Assembly: GCF_943734655.1 (NCBI RefSeq)
Contig: NC_071353.1
Location: 79,122,909 to 79,186,908 of the forward strand
Direction: 5' to 3'
From: Sabethes cyaneus
Lineage: Eukaryota; Arthropoda; Insecta; Diptera; Culicidae
DNA: 64,000 bases
Shown here: positions 33,637 to 44,367 of the stretch, piece after piece
Numbering within the stretch: the stretch's first letter is position 1
Layout of the letters: each line of letters begins with the position of its first letter
Position numbers and translations under genes: made by a program
Notes under the pieces: generated by a model
What the model saw: the letters and a program-made list of their open reading frames with translations, nothing else
The model's database searches: none
What the model was told of the DNA's origin: nothing

Positions 33637-35728
33637 TTATCGGGATGATGCGGAACGATAACGATTGGCCGGCATCCGATGTGCATGATTACCAGCGGTT
33701 TCGATGCTGGTCACTGCCTTCGGTCTTCCAGATCCACCGGACGGTTGATTATTACGGTTAGAATGGAGTAGCGGATGATGGCGGAAAGTGCATCCGTTAA
33801 TTCCGCACTGGACTGAATTTCGACAACTTCTTCTGCCATGCGCATTTAAGCAGCTACGACAGAGTTCATTGGTTTGCGCTGCCTTCCACCGATAATCGAT
33901 GGAAAGCGATTTGAACATGTCGCAATCCCGCACTCGATGTCCTCGACGCTTGCAAATACCACAAGGCTTATGGTCGTCCTTCGACAGTTCTGGCTGGTTG
34001 ATATGAGCATTGATCAAACCCCTATTCTTTATTTTCAACTGTTCCTTACTAGCTGCCTTTCCGAATCCTCCAGTGTACTGGGTCACTTTACTGGCCGATA
34101 TCACCACGCCGTTCATAAAATCCCCGAAGGTCTTGAGGTTCACCTCCGGATACCGCTGCATGAAATTCGCCCACTCCATCTTCACATGTGCAGGCAACTT
34201 GTCCACCAGCTCCATCAGTAAACACGGGTTCGTCAGGTGAGACTGCTGACCTGCTGCCTCCAGGTGGTCGCACAAACTTTGAACCGCCATCCCAAATTCG
34301 ATAAGTGTTTCGAGCCGCTCCGCCTTAGGTGCAGGAGTCGATCGAACTTTATCCAACAGTACGTTGATCAGCAGTTCCGGGCGTCCGTAAAGCAGCTGAA
34401 TGGTGTTGATCACTTGCGACACCGATGCTGGCAGTAGGAGACGGCTTCTTACAGCTTCGTAAGCGGCACCTTTCAGGCATCGTTGCAATCTGGTTAAATT
34501 TTCAACACTGGAATATCCACACGCGGCGGTTGTATTTACGAACGCACTAATGAAAAGAGGCCAGTCAGCGAGGTTACCGGCGAAAGGGGGAAGATCGCGG
34601 GGCATTATTGGTCGTGCGGCTAACTGCGAGGGGGAAGGACCTGCTTCTGGCATTCTTGCTGCCATAAACGTAGGATTAACATTTGACGATGGATCGTTAG
34701 CATTGGGACATGGATTGACATGAACCGATTGACTTTCTTTTCTCCCTATAGGGGTAGAAGTTGGGCAAGTGGAGGTATGTTGATTTTGAGAAGTAGGCAT
34801 AGTCTTGGTAGGTTCAACTGGATTTGTATTTTTGAGTACCGGACTAATTGCTCCCAATTTATCAAGTATCTCTTGATAATGATTGCTCGGCTGAGCAGAA
34901 GTTTTCGTTTTTGTAATGGAATTTATTGGTGGCTTACCTGGTGGCAGTACGGGGGGTAAAGAGGGGATAGTGTTACCAATGGAGGTCGGCGCGCGACCGT
35001 TAGACTGCACATTTGGCACCGTTTTGGGAATTGCGCCTGTGTGCAGCTGCTGATTCCCGAGGTGTGGTGGCAGGATCGCTACGGTTTCTTCTTGCTGCCT
35101 TTGCGGTCCCTTCGCTGGGTTGGGCGCTGCCTGACGCTCCGTAGCTGGCTCTTGAGGTATTCCCCCTACGGCTCCATCTTTAGATGACTGCTGCTTCACC
35201 CATTCGTTGACACGTTGTTGCTTAGATCGTCGACTCACTTGGCTACGGTTGCTCGCTCTATCTCGTTCTTCTTCACGCTCCTCAAGCAGGGAATATTTTT
35301 CCTGGATGAGTTTTCTCTCCATCTCGATGGCCTTTTTCGGCTTCCGATGCGCGCTGTTGGATTGCGCGCTCGTCTTCAAGCCTCTGCAGCTTCAAGGCGA
35401 TTTGAGCTGACCGGCTGGTCGACTTGGAGTGGACACTCGTAGACAAGCAATTGCGACATGACCAGGATCTTTCCGCTACCGATGCAGTCACTCCTGCACA
35501 GCACATATGCCACCAGCTATCACACTGGTCGCATTGCACGAAGTTGTCGTAAGCTGCGGGGCGCGAGCAGTTGACGCAGCCTCCCGTTGGCTCCTGATCA
35601 GGCGTTCGTGTCGATTCATCATTTGCGCCGATTCCTTCCGCACTCATAGCCAGCGAAAGTTTTAAAGTTGTGTTCGGACGAGGTGGATCTTTTCGGGACA
35701 CCGGGTTCTGAGCAGCACGAAAAATCAC
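33637..35728 (-). pseudogene. gag: BEL/Pao gag with N-terminal PHD-like zinc finger (one frameshift)
   Basis: The start is at 35728. The amino part has a Cys/His array C-x2-C...C-x2-C...H-x2-C...C-x2-C (CVNCSRP, CDQCDSWWHMCC, CRNC; about 35440-35590), a PHD-type finger found in some BEL Gags. An extra A in a run near 35335 shifts the frame; the rest (35379-33637) has a coiled, charged segment (ERKLIQEKYSLLEEREEERDR), a long Pro/Thr/Asn-rich linker, the Gag core (about 34150-34620) and C-terminal zinc clusters (CGICKRRGHRVRDC, then CRSCLNAHGRRSC and CGINGCTFRHH). Gag forms the particle and binds RNA. Its stop lies just after pol begins in another frame. Confidence 0.82.
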
Positions 35729-35835
35729 GATTGCAATTCTGTGCAGCTTTAAACTGCAATATTTCGTTTAATTAGCTCATTTTAGTTTGACTTTACAATA
35801 GTTATTTTAACTTACACTTTCGGTGTTGGGTGATA

Positions 35836-36220
35836 ATTTTAGATCCACACGTGTCGTTTTAGGTTTACTATTTTTTAGGATCTTTAGAAGTAGATATTAA
35901 GTTTCATATCAATATAGATTTTACAATTTTAACTATTTTAAGTAACTACTTACGGTAGATTTTAGTGTAGATTAAGAAATTAACAAGTTTTAACAAATTA
36001 TAAGTAGGTATAATCAACCAATTGGAAATAAATCTATAAATTTGCCAAATAACGCTCGTCGTTAGGTTTTCTTCTCAACGCAACGATGACTTTCACAAAA
36101 TGACTTCAAGATGGTCGCTTACTCAGCCTATGTCATCCGCTGTCAGTCGTTAGACCGTCCGATGTCGGTGGACAACCGTCACCGTAATATCCCGCCGGTG
36201 CAGTGCGCCCAGCGCCAACA
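35836..36220 (-). repeat. BEL 5' LTR
   Basis: An uninterrupted 385-base LTR, minus strand from TGTTGGCGC (36220) to GATCTAAAAT. It is the reference that fixes the ends of the two insertions in the other LTR. Confidence 0.88.
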
Positions 36221-36332
36221 GCCAGCGTTGCCATGTCGGTGCTACGATACGGTGCACCGGCGTGGGCCCTGGCTTTGGAGAGTAAGCGCAATCAGGCATG
36301 TCTGAACAAGGTGTTCAGGCTGTTAGTATTGC

Positions 36333-36939
36333 TGCAGCGTCAGTGCCCAGTACGGGTAACATTGACCACCGGTGGCCGCGACGGTTACCATTGACCGAAG
36401 CTACGCGACAGCGAAAGTTTTACCTTTCGGTACGGCCGTAAGGTTTAGTTCTATGCCAGGCTCAGGGGCACGCGCAAATGTTTGCACATGGAAAATAACA
36501 AACATTGTACGTCGAACGTGCGATGGGAGTTAGCTTAGTACATGTGTGAGAAGTTTCGCGCGCCAACTGGGACTCTCATAGAACTTAAGTTCCGCTCTAC
36601 TCTCTCTTTGTTTTTCTCAGCAGCTGCTCTAGTACTTCTTGCTACGAGCAATTAAAAGCTGTTATAAATACGGGCGGCAACGCCACGAGCAAGGGTGTAA
36701 TGATAATTTAAAACCTCAAGCAGAGGTTTGTAGAGGTACAACTGTATGTAGAGGTAGTGTGTTTTGGAAGCTACACAATTACTCAGCTTACAACAGTTTC
36801 AACGTTGTTTTCAGATTAGTTAGTGACTTACTGTGTAATTTATTTATCGAGATACATTATTTTTAAATTTCAAATAAATGTCAGATTCAACTACATAACC
36901 ATTCTTAATAGTACTTAGACTGAGTGGGATTCAGCTACA
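36333..36939 (+). repeat. 5' LTR of gypsy/errantivirus-like element
   Basis: TGCAGCGTCAG...TTCAGCTACA, 607 bases. It contains a TATA box (36663-36670) and a polyadenylation signal (36873-36878) about 60 bases before its end. It matches 48433-49039 without visible difference. Confidence 0.95.
36663..36670 (+). promoter_or_regulatory. TATA box in LTR
   Basis: TATAAATA, about 200 bases upstream of AATAAA, placed as expected for U3-R transcription start. The same element is in the 3' LTR at 48763-48770. Confidence 0.6.
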
Positions 36940-37117
36940 TATGGTGACAGCAGAAAAAGAAGAAAAAAAACAACACTTCAGGGACGCCAAAGATTTCTGA
37001 CTGGTAGTAGGCAAAGTTAAAGAGTAGGACAATAGTGAAGTGAAGTGCGTAGGCATCGATACTACGACGGTTCAGAAGAACACCGTTCAGCTTGTACTCG
37101 TTCTACCGGAAAATATA

Positions 37118-37176
37118 ATGGGTGGAGGAGCAGTAAGGAAGCAACCAGCCAATACGCTGAGGAACAGCATTATAGG
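37118..37176 (+). CDS. env: Candidate first coding exon of env
   Basis: An ATG at 37118 opens a 59-base frame that meets a strong splice donor, G/GTGAGT, at 37176/37177. The split codon has two bases here. The acceptor before env (AG at 44366-44367) leaves one base to complete the codon, and the frame then enters the env ORF exactly. The joined amino end would acquire a short hydrophobic stretch of signal-peptide character that the downstream ATG at 44378 lacks. Splicing of env RNA is known for insect errantiviruses; for this element it is inferred. Confidence 0.6.
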
Positions 37177-37253
37177 GTGAGTAAGCTCTTCAGATCGCTT
37201 TATATCACTTAGCGTTTTTTTTTGTTAAACTAAATTAAGTAACAATCACGTAA

Positions 37254-38128
37254 CGTTAGTCCACCTAACGGTGAAAGAAACCTGTAGTATACGGAATTAG
37301 TTGCTATTTGAGTGAAAAAGTTTACAAAATTTGAACAAAATAGGAACACTTTCAAGTTTTAATAGATTCCTTTTTAATGAAATTGCTGAGTAAGGATATG
37401 TAAGTTATTAATCTGAGCAAGTGCAAATTCTGGCAAGTGCAAGTGCAAATTATTCGATGCGTTAACAATTTAAATTGTTGGGAAAATGTATGCAGCAAAG
37501 TATCAGCAAATGAAAAATTACTGGCTTTAGAAAAATTTCTTGTAATAATATGTTCTATAACTTTGCAGAACACATCAATGTGTTATATTGACGGTGAAGA
37601 AAATTAATTCTATATTCAACTTAAGGGGGATTAATTAAAATTTAAATTCCACCAGAGGTTAGAGGATTCAAGTTCAAGAAACTCTTCCAAAGGTTCGATA
37701 AACCTAAAACCAAGTTTTCTCAGTCAAAACTCAAGTACACACGTTTTCTTTGGTGGGGCTATTGGGCGCGCGAGTAACGGTGATACAAAAGTGGCGGGAG
37801 TGTTCGAGAATTAACATCTTTTGGCACGGTACAACCAAAGCTTATGAAATTTCGCATATATATTCGTAGTGTCAAAACCTCTCGTTTGATATTACTATAA
37901 TTGAAATTAGGGAAATTACCTTGGTTAAAATCATTACAAATTATTGTTAATTTTGATGTGGAGTATACGGTTGCTCATAAATTCTAAATTAAAACGTCCA
38001 ATCAAAAAAATCATTCAATAGTGATCTATTATGAGATATTATCTTTCAAGTGAGACTAATATCGCATTATTCGGTTCAGCCATCTCTGGGAAACAGGCGG
38101 TAGAAGCCACGAGTTTTACCTTGAATTA
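37254..38128 (-). repeat. Palindrome-start repeat family fragment inside the gypsy leader
   Basis: Reading on the minus strand from 38128 to 37254 it follows about 8380-9540 of copy II, ending in the CACC/GGTG mini-hairpin near 37255-37275. It lies between the env exon and the gag ATG (38138), wholly in the element's leader. The family's start (palindrome, GT repeat) is absent. Confidence 0.75.
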
Positions 38129-38137
38129 ACAGAACTA

Positions 38138-39976
38138 ATGAATTTTGAACATAAAGAAGTAACTGAGGGTGATCTTGAACAACTAGAGCACATCCAAGAG
38201 TTCATCTTCAAGGAATACGAGAACTTATATAAAAATAAACTAAGACCTAGATCACGCCAAGGGATTTTTCATAAAAACGAAACGCTAAGTGCGGCGCTTG
38301 AAGAGTTTGAAGCAATTGTCTCAAAATATGAGCAATTAAATAAAACTAGCATCTGGAACGAATTGACTGATCGACTAGAAGCAGTCAAATCGAAGTACAA
38401 GCTCTGCAAAGCAATTTTAGAGAGCACGAAGGAAATTGATCCTTCAAGCAAAAGCAGCTATTCCAAGTCAAAAAGAGCAAATATACACCTAAGGAATAGA
38501 CGAGTATCTGCTGGTGACGGTTCCGACGCAGAAGAAAAAGAAGTCTTAGAAACAACGCTATCAGAGCCGGAATTATACTTCGGCCCGATACGTAACGGAA
38601 AGATTCTATCGTCAACCCTCAGCAATCACGACGAAAGTGAGTTTGAGGAAGAAGTATCCGAGTTGAGGGAATTCAGTAGGAAATTTAGCGCAAGTTTCAA
38701 ACAAAAAATCTACAAAATGCCGGAATTTCCGACCGAGAAAGCGCTACAATGCATCCCAGAATTTAGGGGAGCAAGCGCAGAATTGGACGCATTTTTATGT
38801 GCGGCAGACCTGTTCGCGAAGCAAATTAAGGCCGGCGAATCAGACGAGCCGCTTGTTCATGTAATCTTAATAAAACTCAAAGGGCCGGCAGCCAGTTATT
38901 TTAAGAGAATAAAGGCGGAAACGTGGGTAGAAGTACGGCAAAATTTGCAGAAAGAATTTGGAACTCGCATAAAGCTAGAAGAAGTGTTCCAAAGAATTGA
39001 AACGCTGGAGCAAGAACCAAACGAAACCTTCCAAAGCTATAAGGACCGAGCGCTGGCTTTGAAAGATCACATTGATACGTATGCGGGGGGGGAAACATAC
39101 GCCTTAAGAAGTTTAAAAATACACTTCTTGGGGGGGTTAAAGAGCAGGAATTTAAAAAACCTTGCGAAAACCCAGAAGAATTGTTCGTTTGAAGAACTTC
39201 TAGACTATTTGCAAGACGAGTGCATCGACGTCGAGCAGATAGAAGATATAGAAAGGCGCCTACGGAATGCTCGAATATCGGCAATTCCGAAGGCGCAACA
39301 AAATAAATTCCAAAACCCACAGGGGGAGAATGGAGTAGAAGAATTACTAGCAAACGCTCAGCAAGATTTTAGGCGAAGCCGGAATAGGAACGGTAATCCT
39401 AATAGGTACGCTGGCACACAGCAAGGCTTTAGAAGAGATGAAAGCTTCAATAATTTTGAAAGCAACCGCAACCATAACGCGGGGATGCAAGATCAACCCT
39501 TCCAAAATTTCGGGAGGAACAGGAATATTAATACGGCATGGAACAACCAGAATTTCAATCCCTATGCAAACGCATACCAAAACCACTTTCAGGAAAACAA
39601 TAATTTCCAAAGTATGCCATATGACTATCACAATTACAACCCGTACACAAACACGCACCACAATCAAGTCCAGGGAAATATTAATTTCCACAATAACCAC
39701 AGTAACTATAGAAATATTTGCAATCCTGGGATGCAACAAGCACAAACCAACATGTACGCAAACACAAACCCGAACATGGAAGGACATATGAATATTAATC
39801 GAAATACTAGTAATAATCATTACCAAAACTGGGGAAACAACGGGAATTGGGTACCCAACCAAAATTTGGGATACACACAAGAACAAAACGGGCGAATAAA
39901 TGCACAACCAAATGTAAATTATTTCAATGCATACCAACCAAACAACAATAGAAGTTATAACCAAGGAAAAAACTAA
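38138..39976 (+). CDS. gag: Errantivirus-like Gag, 612 aa, intact
   Basis: An open frame from the first ATG after the repeat fragment. The amino third is charged and helical (EQLEHIQEFIFKEYENLYK). The central Gag core covers about residues 190-420, including LKGPAASYFKRI and the FQSYKDRALALK segment. The last 170 residues are extremely rich in Asn, Gln and Tyr with no CCHC knuckle, as in errantivirus Gags. The stop codon (39974-39976) directly follows a slippery heptamer, so a fraction of ribosomes would continue into pol. Confidence 0.88.
   Translation: MNFEHKEVTEGDLEQLEHIQEFIFKEYENLYKNKLRPRSRQGIFHKNETLSAALEEFEAIVSKYEQLNKTSIWNELTDRLEAVKSKYKLCKAILESTKEIDPSSKSSYSKSKRANIHLRNRRVSAGDGSDAEEKEVLETTLSEPELYFGPIRNGKILSSTLSNHDESEFEEEVSELREFSRKFSASFKQKIYKMPEFPTEKALQCIPEFRGASAELDAFLCAADLFAKQIKAGESDEPLVHVILIKLKGPAASYFKRIKAETWVEVRQNLQKEFGTRIKLEEVFQRIETLEQEPNETFQSYKDRALALKDHIDTYAGGETYALRSLKIHFLGGLKSRNLKNLAKTQKNCSFEELLDYLQDECIDVEQIEDIERRLRNARISAIPKAQQNKFQNPQGENGVEELLANAQQDFRRSRNRNGNPNRYAGTQQGFRRDESFNNFESNRNHNAGMQDQPFQNFGRNRNINTAWNNQNFNPYANAYQNHFQENNNFQSMPYDYHNYNPYTNTHHNQVQGNINFHNNHSNYRNICNPGMQQAQTNMYANTNPNMEGHMNINRNTSNNHYQNWGNNGNWVPNQNLGYTQEQNGRINAQPNVNYFNAYQPNNNRSYNQGKN
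39967..39973 (+). promoter_or_regulatory. -1 ribosomal frameshift site, A_AAA_AAC
   Basis: The heptamer A AAA AAC is in the correct phase relative to gag (GGA AAA AAC TAA), with the gag stop immediately after. Slipping back one base enters the frame of pol, which is open from here through the previously assigned pol ATG at 40075. This is the textbook X_XXY_YYZ arrangement. Confidence 0.82.
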
Positions 39977-42900
39977 TTAACGGAGGGTTCGTTTACGGCG
40001 TCCGAATACCTCGACCACTAGACAATCAGTCAGAAAGACGCTTTAATTTTAACATAAATGCAGCAGAAGTTGCGATGGCAGAAACTGGCACTAGCAACAA
40101 TAGACTAGGAAACTATATCGAGCAATTTCGAGAATATATCCCGGAACATGAGAAGATGTACATTGAATTCACGAGCAATAGCCAATTCGTGTTAAACATT
40201 GCCACGGTGAATAGACCATTTATAAACATAATGTATATGCTAGATACGGGAGCATATAATAACATAATAAGGTGGGATACATGCATAAGAATAGGGGTAA
40301 CAAACATAAATTATAATAGAAGAGTAACAATAACGGGGTTTAATATGGCTCAAACAGAAACAATCGGGGAAGTAGTCGTAAATTTATTGATAGGTACCAC
40401 TTGTTACATGGCCAAATTTCACGTGGTACATAATCTATGTGTTCCTGGAATCATAGGGGCGGAATTTTTGAAACAACATACCCTTTTCATTAGCGAAAAT
40501 TTTTCATATATAGCCTTACGAAAACCAAACGGAAATAGGAGGCATATTACGGGAAATAGCTGTAAGGAAAACCCACTGGGGGATAGAACAGGGTCACTCA
40601 ATGCCTTGAGGGAAAGAGTTAGCAATAACAACCAGGATACAGTAACACAAACCGCTGCGCCTCAGGTAAGGAAACAGGTATTGTACGCCGAAAAAGCGTG
40701 TCAAACCGACGCAGTAGAGCATGAAGTAGGATTTAAGGCCGCAGCATGTGAGAAGGAATGCCAAACGGACGCACTAAAGAATGGTGTCATTCGCGAGGAG
40801 CAACCAACATACGATATTAATAGATATTTAGCGAGAAACTGTGGAGCGTGTGCGACAACTGGTGACACACACAATATGCTCCCACAAAGTGGCACCAATA
40901 TAACGGATGTTAGGAAATCAAGACAAGGATCTAGAGAAATCTCAGAGGACGAATCATCAGATGTCGGAATTTCAGGCGGTTGGAATATAGGATATAACAT
41001 TGAAAGTATGAATATAGAGGAAGAGATGTATCCCGAAGACTTGGATGCTCACCAAGATAATAGTTTAGTAGAAAATAGGAATTACGGAAAATTATGCGGA
41101 AACAATCGCATACAAAGATTGTTTGAAATCCTTAATCTAACGCATTTAGAAGAAGGAAACTTTAATGTAATGGAAACAATAATGAGAAGATACAAGGATG
41201 TTTTCTTTATGAAAGGAGATCAATTGACAACCACAGACGCAGCAATACATGAAATTGAAACGACAACTAACATACCCATTAACAAAAGACAGTATAGATT
41301 CCCAGAAGCCACGAAAGAACATATAAACGAGGAAATTGGAGAAATGCTGAGGCAAGGGATCATCAAACCCAGCAAAAGCCCTTGGAATGCCCCAGTCCTA
41401 TGTATACCAAAAAAGGATGTAGACGAAAACGGTAAACAAAAACATCGGATCGTGGTAGATTTTAGGGCCCTTAACTTAATAACTAAGCCTTTCGTTTTTC
41501 CAATCCCGCTTATCGACGAAATTCTAGATAACCTAGGAGATAGCGTGTACTTCTCAACATTAGATCTGAAATCAGGGTTTTTCCAAGTCCCAATTCACCC
41601 AAAAGATGGGGCCAAAACTGCGTTCTCGACACCTAAAGGGCATTTTGAGTTTACAAGAATGCCTATGGGGTTAAGGAACAGTCCGTCGACGTTCCAGAAA
41701 CTTATGAACACAGTGTTATATGAACTAGGGGATATCAAAGCCACTGTATATCTGGATGATATCATCATTTTCGGAAAAACTATTAAAGAACATAATGAAA
41801 ATTTATGCAAAGTGTTAGAGGCCATGCGGCGCCACAATCTAAAATTGGAGCCCGCAAAGTGCCAGATTTTGAAAACAGAAATAAAATATTTAGGACACAT
41901 TATCGACAACAAAGGTGTTCGACCTACAGACGATAATATAAAATTGATCAGGAAAATGGGGGTACCAAAGACAGTTAGGGAAGTTCGGTCATTCTTAGGA
42001 ACCGTAAATTTTTATGGAAAATTTATCCCAAAAATAGCCGAAACTAGAAAACCATTAAACGAGTTGTTAAAGAAAAATACTAAATTCGTATGGACCACAG
42101 ACTGTGAAATTGCATTCGAAAAATTGAAAAACTTTTTAACGTCAGAATCATTATTAGTAAGACCAGATTACAAGGACACCTTTGTCATGACAACAGACGC
42201 AAGCGAGCATGCCATCGGGGCTGTACTTTCGAATGAGAAATCGACGGATAAACCAATAGCCTACGCTAGCAGAGGGTTAATAGGAGCAGAACGGAGATAT
42301 CACATAATCGAGAAGGAGTTGTTAGCAATAGTCTGGGCAGTAAATCGTTTTAGACACTACATCTACGGGTAAAGGTTTATCGTATACACGGACCACCGGC
42401 CGCTGGTATCCCTTTGGCATCTAAAAGAGACTTCACCAACACTTACTCGACTGCGGTTGAAATTACAAGGCCTAGAGTGCGATATCCGATACAAACAAGG
42501 CCGGGACAACATCGTAGCAGACTTTCTGTCGCGGCTACCGCAGGATACTGGGTCAACAAATGTGGCTATCGTTACACGGCAGCAAAAACGGCGAGAACAA
42601 CAGGAGGATGATCAAAACCACCAAAATCAAGCATGCGAGAACACAGGTGGAGCGAGTACACATGGTAAAAAGCAGGCATCTAGTTGGGATCCACGCATGG
42701 ATGAACTCGAGAATATCGATTTTAGCACAGACGAAAAGCACGTAAACAACAAGGGGTTAGAATTTAAAGACTTCAAGGAAGCCTTGAGCAGCGGGCACAT
42801 AGAGCAGAAACTAGTAACATTCTCAAAAGAGAAAATCAAGGAAGACGATACGGAAGCCAATCTGCTTATCTTGAATAGTCGGTCAGCTTATAAAGAAATA

Positions 42901-44256
42901 AGCGAATTTGCAGACCTACCACATGGTCTAAAGGATTATACGAAAGGGAAGGTATTTTCCATCCCAGAACGAAAATTATGGGGTTGCATTCTGAACGGCG
43001 CGAGTCGGTCATTAACTAGTCCACAGGTCTTATTAGAAAGCATAGGGGAAGCATTTCGTAACAGCCCGGAATACGTAAGGAAAGCAAGAACCATACAAAT
43101 AATTAGCTTTAGGGACTTACAGACTCCTTCAAACATAGATATTTTGAGATTCGTTGCAGGAAAGTTGGATAAATTGTTTACTCTATATGCACCGGAACAT
43201 AAGCGAATGTGGCTACCACCAGAAAAAAGAGAAACAGTATTGTCGGAGTTCCATGACTCTCCGTTAGGCGGACATGTCGGAATCAAACGCATGTTGAAAC
43301 GGCTCAACCCTATGTTTAACTGGGAAAATATGCGAAGAGACGTTGAGAACTATGTCAAACAATGCGAGTCTTGTCAGAAGAATAAGATATGGCCAGCAAA
43401 TAGAGCGCCAATGAAAATTACGACAACGTCATATGAACCCTCTGAGAAAATATTTATGGATACAGTAGTACTTCCGGAGTCAAATAACGGGAACAAGTAT
43501 GGTCTAGTAATACAAGATGATCTCACAAGATATTTGACAGTCGCAGCAATGGAAAATCAAGAAAGTTACACAGTAGCGAAATGCTTCGTAGAAAATTTCA
43601 TTTGCAAATTTGGAACACCCTTAGACTTGGTCACAGATCAAGGAGCAAATTTTGTTAGCAACCTAATGAAAAATGTTTGTAAAATTTTGAAAATTAAGAA
43701 AATTACAACGTCAGCATATCATCCGCAAGCAAACCTTGTAGAAAGATCAAATAGAGAATTAAAAACATATTTGCGGCAATTTGTAGGAAACGACCCAAAA
43801 TCATGGGACAGTTTACTTCCATATTTCACATTCGAATATAATACAACGAACAATGCATCTACCGGGTTTTCACCTTTCGAGTTACTTTATGGGAAAAGAG
43901 CTAGAATCCCAAATTCCGTATACAGAATAAGGGACATGGAATACAACTACGGCGATTACGTCAATGAAATGAAAGTAACGTTCAAAAGATTATATGACAC
44001 GGCGCGGGAAAACCTGCTAATTTCAAAGAAAAAGCGAAAGGAAATTTACGACAAAAAAGCTAACGAGTGGCAACCAATGTGGGGAGATCTAGTACTAGTA
44101 AAAGCTGTCCCAATCGGTACAGGACAAAAACTACAAAGCAACTGGAGAGGTCCATATGAAGTCGTAGAGCTACCAAGCGATATGACCACTATTATAAAAA
44201 ACGGGAATAAGTTGGAAAAAATTCATAACAACCGGTTACGACAGTATCATGAATAA
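39970..44256 (+). CDS. pol: Errantivirus-like Pol: protease, RT, RNase H, integrase, with one nonsense codon
   Basis: A single frame about 1,430 codons long, entered from gag by -1 frameshifting. The aspartic protease has LDTGA (about 40240-40254). A variable linker is followed by RT with the YLDD active site (about 41747-41760), and the RNase H segment (TTDASEHAIGAVLSNE, about 42190). A TAA at 42370-42372 sits where relatives have a lysine (YGKRF), splitting the protein within RNase H. The same frame resumes and carries the integrase HHCC finger (about 43245-43385), catalytic D (near 43457), D (near 43633) and E (near 43738), and a C-terminal WRGPYEV motif (about 44142). Except for this stop the gene looks intact. 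Confidence 0.88.
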
Positions 44257-44349
44257 AAAAAAAAAAAAACGCTAGAAAAATAAACAATATAGGCCATAAC
44301 CACAAACCAAAAAAAAAAATAAAAAAATAATTCAAATGGAATAAACGCA

Positions 44350-44367
44350 GTATTTCGTTTATTGCAG
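44350..44367 (+). other. Candidate env splice acceptor
   Basis: A T-rich run TATTTCGTTTATTGCAG ends in AG at 44366-44367, eleven bases before the first env ATG. Phase matches the donor at 37177. Confidence 0.6.

Larger units (their letters stand above)
28324..33660 (-). pseudogene. pol: BEL/Pao pol: protease, RT, RNase H, integrase (frameshifted)
   Basis: Read right to left. The Gag-Pol linker and protease motif FLDDGSS (about 32253-32278) come first, directly beside the hAT-type insertion (32288-33609). A degraded protease/connection region follows (31535-32240, with a stop near 32190), then a frameshift near 31545. A long open frame from 31527 to 28324 holds RT with YVDDYLDS (about 31030-31055), RNase H (VFVDAS, about 30480; LWSDSTTVLAW), the integrase HHCC region (HRRFQHAN...CTVCK, about 29380-29500), catalytic D (GLDFFGP), D (SDNATNF) and E (GGAWERM), and the C-terminal module. 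The stop lies inside the LTR. RT-to-integrase is intact; the earlier part is broken. Confidence 0.88.
25950..36220 (-). mobile_element. BEL/Pao LTR retrotransposon with three nested DNA transposons
   Basis: LTRs are at 35836-36220 (5' on the minus strand) and 25950-28411 (3', enlarged by two insertions; about 380 bases without them). The internal region codes Gag then Pol in the order protease, RT, RNase H, integrase. A polypurine tract (GGGGGGAGGA on the minus strand, 28412-28421) abuts the 3' LTR. By eye the LTRs differ at about six positions plus one 5-base indel, so the insertion is older than the gypsy one at 36333. It lies in R1-clade copy 3 without a clear target duplication; about 229 host bases are missing. 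Confidence 0.9.

Noticed and set aside
36639..36866. 75-codon ORF repeated identically at 48739-48966
   Set aside because: It is simply LTR sequence present twice; it overlaps the TATA box and polyadenylation signal.
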